Shown: positions 60,301 to 64,000 of the stretch, in pieces
Layout: every line of letters begins with the position of its first letter
Position numbering within the stretch: position 1 is the stretch's first letter
Origin: Sphagnum magellanicum
Taxonomy: Eukaryota > Streptophyta > Sphagnopsida > Sphagnales > Sphagnaceae
Assembly (NCBI GenBank): GCA_021904315.1
Contig: CM038915.1
Coordinates: forward strand, 9,734,001 to 9,798,000
Direction: 5' to 3'
Length of the DNA: 64,000 nucleotides
The notes under the pieces: generated by a model
What the model was told of the DNA's origin: nothing
Database searches by the model: none
What the model saw: the letters and a program-made list of their open reading frames with translations, nothing else
Translations under genes and position numbers: made by a program

Positions 60301-61821
60301 CCGCTTCCCGGTAGTGGTGACAAGCACACATGAGCATTCCCTCTCCCTCTAGTGCAATACCAAGATTTATATGGACCTGGAAGACAACAAGAGACATGAA
60401 CTCAATAACCTAAGATACCCACAAAACTGAGAAAACCTCACAATCCTTCTCTGAAAGGTCTTTTCAGCAATCAAAAGAACTAAATGGCATCATAACTCTC
60501 TTGATGGATATTGACATAACCTTTACAAATCAGTGCATATGATTCTGAAGCAAACTAAATCAGATTCTTTACACAGACAGCCAGGACTCCCATGAGAAGA
60601 TTTCAGAAAACTTTGATGGAGTCCTCCAAAATGTAAAACTTCCCAGCAACCAATGGATTGTTTGAGCATGCAAGTTAACAGAAGCTTATACTGGTCCTGA
60701 AAGGATCCTGTTTGTAAGAATCAATAGGCCTCATGACAAATCTGGATAGACAATCAAGTAGTTTACAAAAGATTATTTACCTGTGGAAGGAGACCTTGCC
60801 ACAATGCAGTATTTGCCTCTGCTGCATCAAGTGCTTTCTGATAGTTCAGTCGAGCCTCCACATATTGCCCAAGTCCGTAGTTGGCATTTCCCATCAAGAA
60901 GGGGGCCCGGACATCCTGTGGTTTGAGCTGTAATGCAAGGTCGAAGCTTTTTATAGCCTCTTTGTGCCAGTGGTGTTCAAGAAGACACCGGCCCATAGCC
61001 ACATGACAATCAAAAGCTTCTTCTGGTGTACGGACTTTCCCTGCTCTCTCCCGGAAGTCTACGAGAGTCTTCTTGAAGGCACCATATTCAGACCCTAGTT
61101 CCTCCTGGCCTCGTCGCCTTTCGTAGCTTTCCCCCTTATCGACTCCATCCTCCCAGTCTTCTGCTGCTGCTGCTGTGTCTATCACCCCATTATTAAGAAC
61201 TCCTGCTTTCTTGTCCTCCCTCTCATTCCGCTTGTCCTCAATCTTGGCATCTAGTTTCTTCAAGAGAAGCTCTAGCTCCTCTACCAAGCGCCAGGTATCA
61301 TCGTATGCTATGCCATGGTTCGGAGAGCTCGCCCATGCTCCTAACTTCGATGACCTTTTGGCTGCATTGGCTGAGGTTTCATCAGCAGAAATAGATGCCA
61401 CTGGAAGCTGCCTAGATCCAGAACCACCTTTTGCCCCTGTGCGCGCCAGTCTTCCTTTTGTCTCAGCTGCTGCATGAGGCTGCAGCTCCTGAGTTCCGCG
61501 GTCTCCAATAGTCAAATCCAAATGCAGACCTAGGGCATCAAAATCCCTGTCAACATCTCCGGCTCCATCATCGTAAGTCCGTAGAAGACCTTGGAAGCTT
61601 AAGCCCTTGGGTTCTTCAATGAACTCACCATAAGTCCTGAAAACCTCGTCGAGTATGGCCTCTATCTGCTCTTTGCTGAACTTGACGCGGGGGTTGACAG
61701 CAATCACAAGTGCTGCCATTTCAATTCGATTGAGGCAGCCATCTCTGTTGCTGTCGAACTCGTTGAAGATCCCGCGAACTTTCTGTGCCCGAATACTCAA
61801 TCCTTGACCGCTTTCTGACAT
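57395..61821 (-). CDS. EF-hand and TPR repeat protein (At1g05150/At2g32450 type), six exons
   Basis: A calcium-binding TPR protein of a plant-specific family with unclear function. Exons on the minus strand, 5' to 3': 61821-60781, 60376-60030, 59751-59480, 58642-58320, 58182-57937, 57781-57395. Phases agree and give 871 residues (Arabidopsis about 808). The start is ATG MSESGQG. The EF-hand loop is complete at 23-34 (D-S-N-R-D-G-C-L-N-R-I-E). A charged linker follows, then TPR units from about 245 to 550, clearest in LGIALEGEGM, ALKLLGSALYGLGEY and AHCDLGSALH. The C-terminal domain contains PLCGGSTENRKR and WGFGI, and two CxxC pairs (about 798-801 and 820-823) like a small zinc ribbon. No signal peptide or membrane segment is visible. 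The longer size comes from the linker after the EF-hand. Confidence 0.93.
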
Positions 61822-62660
61822 TCTCCCGAAGTGTCCAGAAGTGCAGTCTGGAAGCGTTGGTAAAACCAATATAGAGATAATATTCAGCTACTGCCACAAC
61901 GGTGTGCAAGCTTCCTCCAGCTCCTCACCGGGAGTGTACTGTGTAGACGGCCTGAAGGACTATGAGAGACAAGTATAATGCAGCACAAAGCTAAGGAAGG
62001 TCCAAACTGTTGGAATGTATATGGAGAAAGAGAGGCCGAGGACGACTCCACCACTTGTGCTTTCATGTACATCTTTGTCTTGGAACGTTCAGAGCACTGA
62101 AAGGAACAACAATGCAGATTAAATCGGAGGACAAGGTGAACAGCTGCTGCAGACAAAAGATGATTCAGAAGAAGAAAGAAAAAAAATACCATCCTTCACC
62201 AAGACACTTAGTATCACACACAACAGAAGCTGCAACAGAAGCTGCCAGAACTCCACATCGGTAAAAGAATCCGGATCCTACAAATAGTGAAGAATGCTAC
62301 AAGGAACACCCGCCTGCATTGATCGGGACTTTTTCAAACTCGTTAAGAAAAAACAAAACCCTAGCCTTCACGTACAGTACCCAGACTTTCAAACAAAAAG
62401 CAGGTACTCGCCAATCAAATAGCAATCGGAAAACAACCCACCAGCGGGAAAACAACAAGGAAAAAGAGACGAAGCAGGACAAAATTAGTTGCTAGAGGCG
62501 AAGGGGAAAAAAGGGAGAAAGAAGTCGTAAAACTTACATTGCGACGAAGACGACGACAACGACGAGGAGGAAGAAGTGGAGGAGTGGTGGAGCAATGGCG
62601 ACGTACACGAGGACGAAGCTCAAAACGCACACCAACGGAAAACGAACAAAAAGATGGCGA
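61822..62660 (-). promoter_or_regulatory. 5' UTR with probable intron, EF-hand/TPR gene
   Basis: On the minus strand a consensus donor GTAAGT lies at 62537-62532, right after a GC-rich leader. A long pyrimidine tract ending in TGCAG lies at about 62147-62190. Together they suggest a 5'-UTR intron of about 390 bp (62537 to 62147). The coding start at 61821 lies in the following exon. Confidence 0.5.
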
Positions 62661-64000
62661 GCGTTTCCGACCTTCTTCTTCTCATTAGCAACTTAAGAGA
62701 CAAAGAATTAGCATTAAACTAAACATGGATTAGAGGCTAGAACTAGTTACTAATCTAGTTACTAATCATGTGTTTACCAATAAGGTGTGTTCACACTCGG
62801 TGTTAGGGACTGTAGTGTTGAGTCCCTTAACACCATACTATTAGTGATTCAAGACTTTAAAATTACTTATCATGAAGATTTCATGTTAAACTAAGGGCGA
62901 CTTTAGACGAGGGTCCAAGGTCCAGGGATCAATGAATTCAAGCATATTCTTATTGGTCGAAAGCTTTAAATTGGTCCCACGGCCTTTAGACAAAGGGTCC
63001 AAGAACCAAAAAGTGGCAAATTGAGGCTAAAAAACAAACCTGCATGGCACCTGTTTTGGAGGGAAAATCAATTTGTTCGGACCAAAAAACAGTGCTACAA
63101 GGAGAGCTGCCTTATTTGGAGAACCAAGAATCAGGCCTAGGGACCAAGATATATAGTCCGATTCAAGGATTCAATTTGCTTCAAATCAGTCCGAAATTGG
63201 TTCCTAGGAAATTGAACCCTGGAGCCTCATCTAAAGTGGGGCCTAAAACATTCACTTTACCATTCAATTATCGCCCATTTAACATTGGGTGCCACCTAGG
63301 ATGCCACCTAGATTTTCATTTAACATTGATTTAACATCAAGTGTGAATTGCACCATAAGCCAAACTAGTTAAGTTAATCCTGCTCTAGGAATTGAAAGTG
63401 TTTTTTATCCCTCTTAATTGCTTAAACCACTTTGATTTAATTAAGTACTTGGTTAATTAGCTTTAATTATTGTTGATTTGCAATAAAAGCTCATTAGCCG
63501 GCGCCAAAAGCTGATTTCCGAGATAACTAGAATAAATGCAAAACAATAACGGCGCATCAATGACACTTTTTTTTTTAAAAATTTAATCAGTAGACGAAGG
63601 ACCTACCGGCTACCGACCAACCGACCTTGGGCGACTTCATAGCCGGGATTCGCCAGCAGGAGTACTTACCAGCCAGCCAGCCAGCCAGCCAGCCAAGAAT
63701 CTGTAACAACTAAGAGAATCCCCTGGTGTGCTCCATTTGTGACCCTGCTGCACATTACAATTGGATGAAGAAAAGTGAAATCATGCAGGTTCGGTTTTGC
63801 ACAGCATTACTGTTATTGTTGCACAGCAAAGCGTAACATAACAGCACAGCTGCCATATAAGAGTGTAATAAATAGGACCTGACTTGACTACTGCTCCCTC
63901 TTTCTTTCTTTCTGATGGGCAAATCATAATGATTGGTCCAGGTGGTGGTGGTGGTTGTTTGGTTATTAGTAGTAGTGTCCCACCTATTCGCAGTCCCAAT
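62661..64000. other. Intergenic, nothing recognised
   Basis: No supported gene. A (CCAG)n tract lies at about 63669-63695, and a GGTGGT-type run near 63942-63956. The minus-strand frame at 63781-63999 has no known domain and runs to the window edge. Confidence 0.45.

Noticed and set aside
61822..61869. Upstream extension of the EF-hand/TPR frame
   Set aside because: The extension begins with TTG. The first ATG (61821) gives an N-terminus of the expected length before the EF-hand.
63781..63999. Possible gene start at the right edge
   Set aside because: The frame has a low-complexity Pro run from a GGT repeat and no recognisable domain, and it is cut by the window edge.

Overview
The window looks like nuclear DNA of a land plant. 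Three multi-exon genes with clear plant homologues sit in a repeat-rich, AT-rich background: a cytosolic 4-alpha-glucanotransferase (DPE2 type), a UBX/PUB protein of the PUX2/UBXD1 type, and an EF-hand plus TPR protein of the At1g05150/At2g32450 type. Introns are mostly 70-700 bp with GT-AG ends. The wide intergenic space and the many decayed transposons suggest a medium or large genome. A non-flowering plant (fern, lycophyte or similar) is my guess, and the sequence does not prove it.

Layout. 1-6.3 kb: no gene; simple repeats, a 32-base C run, and a dispersed repeat with 22-bp internal units. 6.33-13.29 kb: a complete but dead Ty3/gypsy chromovirus with two 819-820 bp LTRs and a 5-bp target duplication (GTTGG). 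It lies inside an older, decayed coding-like sequence of unknown family. 13.3-18.3 kb: more decayed sequence, including two LTR-like repeats of one family; a third copy is at 42.1-42.9 kb. 18.3-19.1 kb: a GC-richer promoter-like patch with a telo-box, a short ATG frame and a 45-bp minisatellite. 20.5-20.9 kb: a minus-strand LINE-like fragment.

21.9-30.9 kb: DPE2, 20 coding exons on the plus strand, about 997 residues, with one GC-AG intron and a pair of inverted repeats in introns 9 and 13. 32.2-33.5 kb: a broken gene for an Ala/Thr-rich helical-repeat protein (LEA- or perilipin-like). 33.5-47 kb: an AT-rich stretch without intact genes, holding a SWIM zinc-finger fragment (41.4-41.7 kb), the third LTR-like copy, and a 45-bp minisatellite beside a tRNA-like segment. 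47.5-49.5 kb: PUX2-like gene, four exons, plus strand. 50.7-51.6 kb: a PIF/Harbinger transposase pseudogene. 51.6-57.4 kb: no gene seen apart from the 3' region of the next gene. 57.4-61.8 kb: the EF-hand/TPR gene, six coding exons on the minus strand, with a probable 5'-UTR intron near 62.15-62.54 kb. 62.7-64 kb: nothing recognised apart from a (CCAG)n tract.

The three host genes are unrelated in function (maltose metabolism, p97/CDC48 adaptor, calcium/TPR protein) and form no cluster. I found no convincing new multi-gene system. The most unusual signals are the coding frame that resumes across the chromovirus insertion, the palindrome-rich LTRs, the inverted repeats around DPE2 exons 10-13, and the minisatellite fused to a tRNA-like head.
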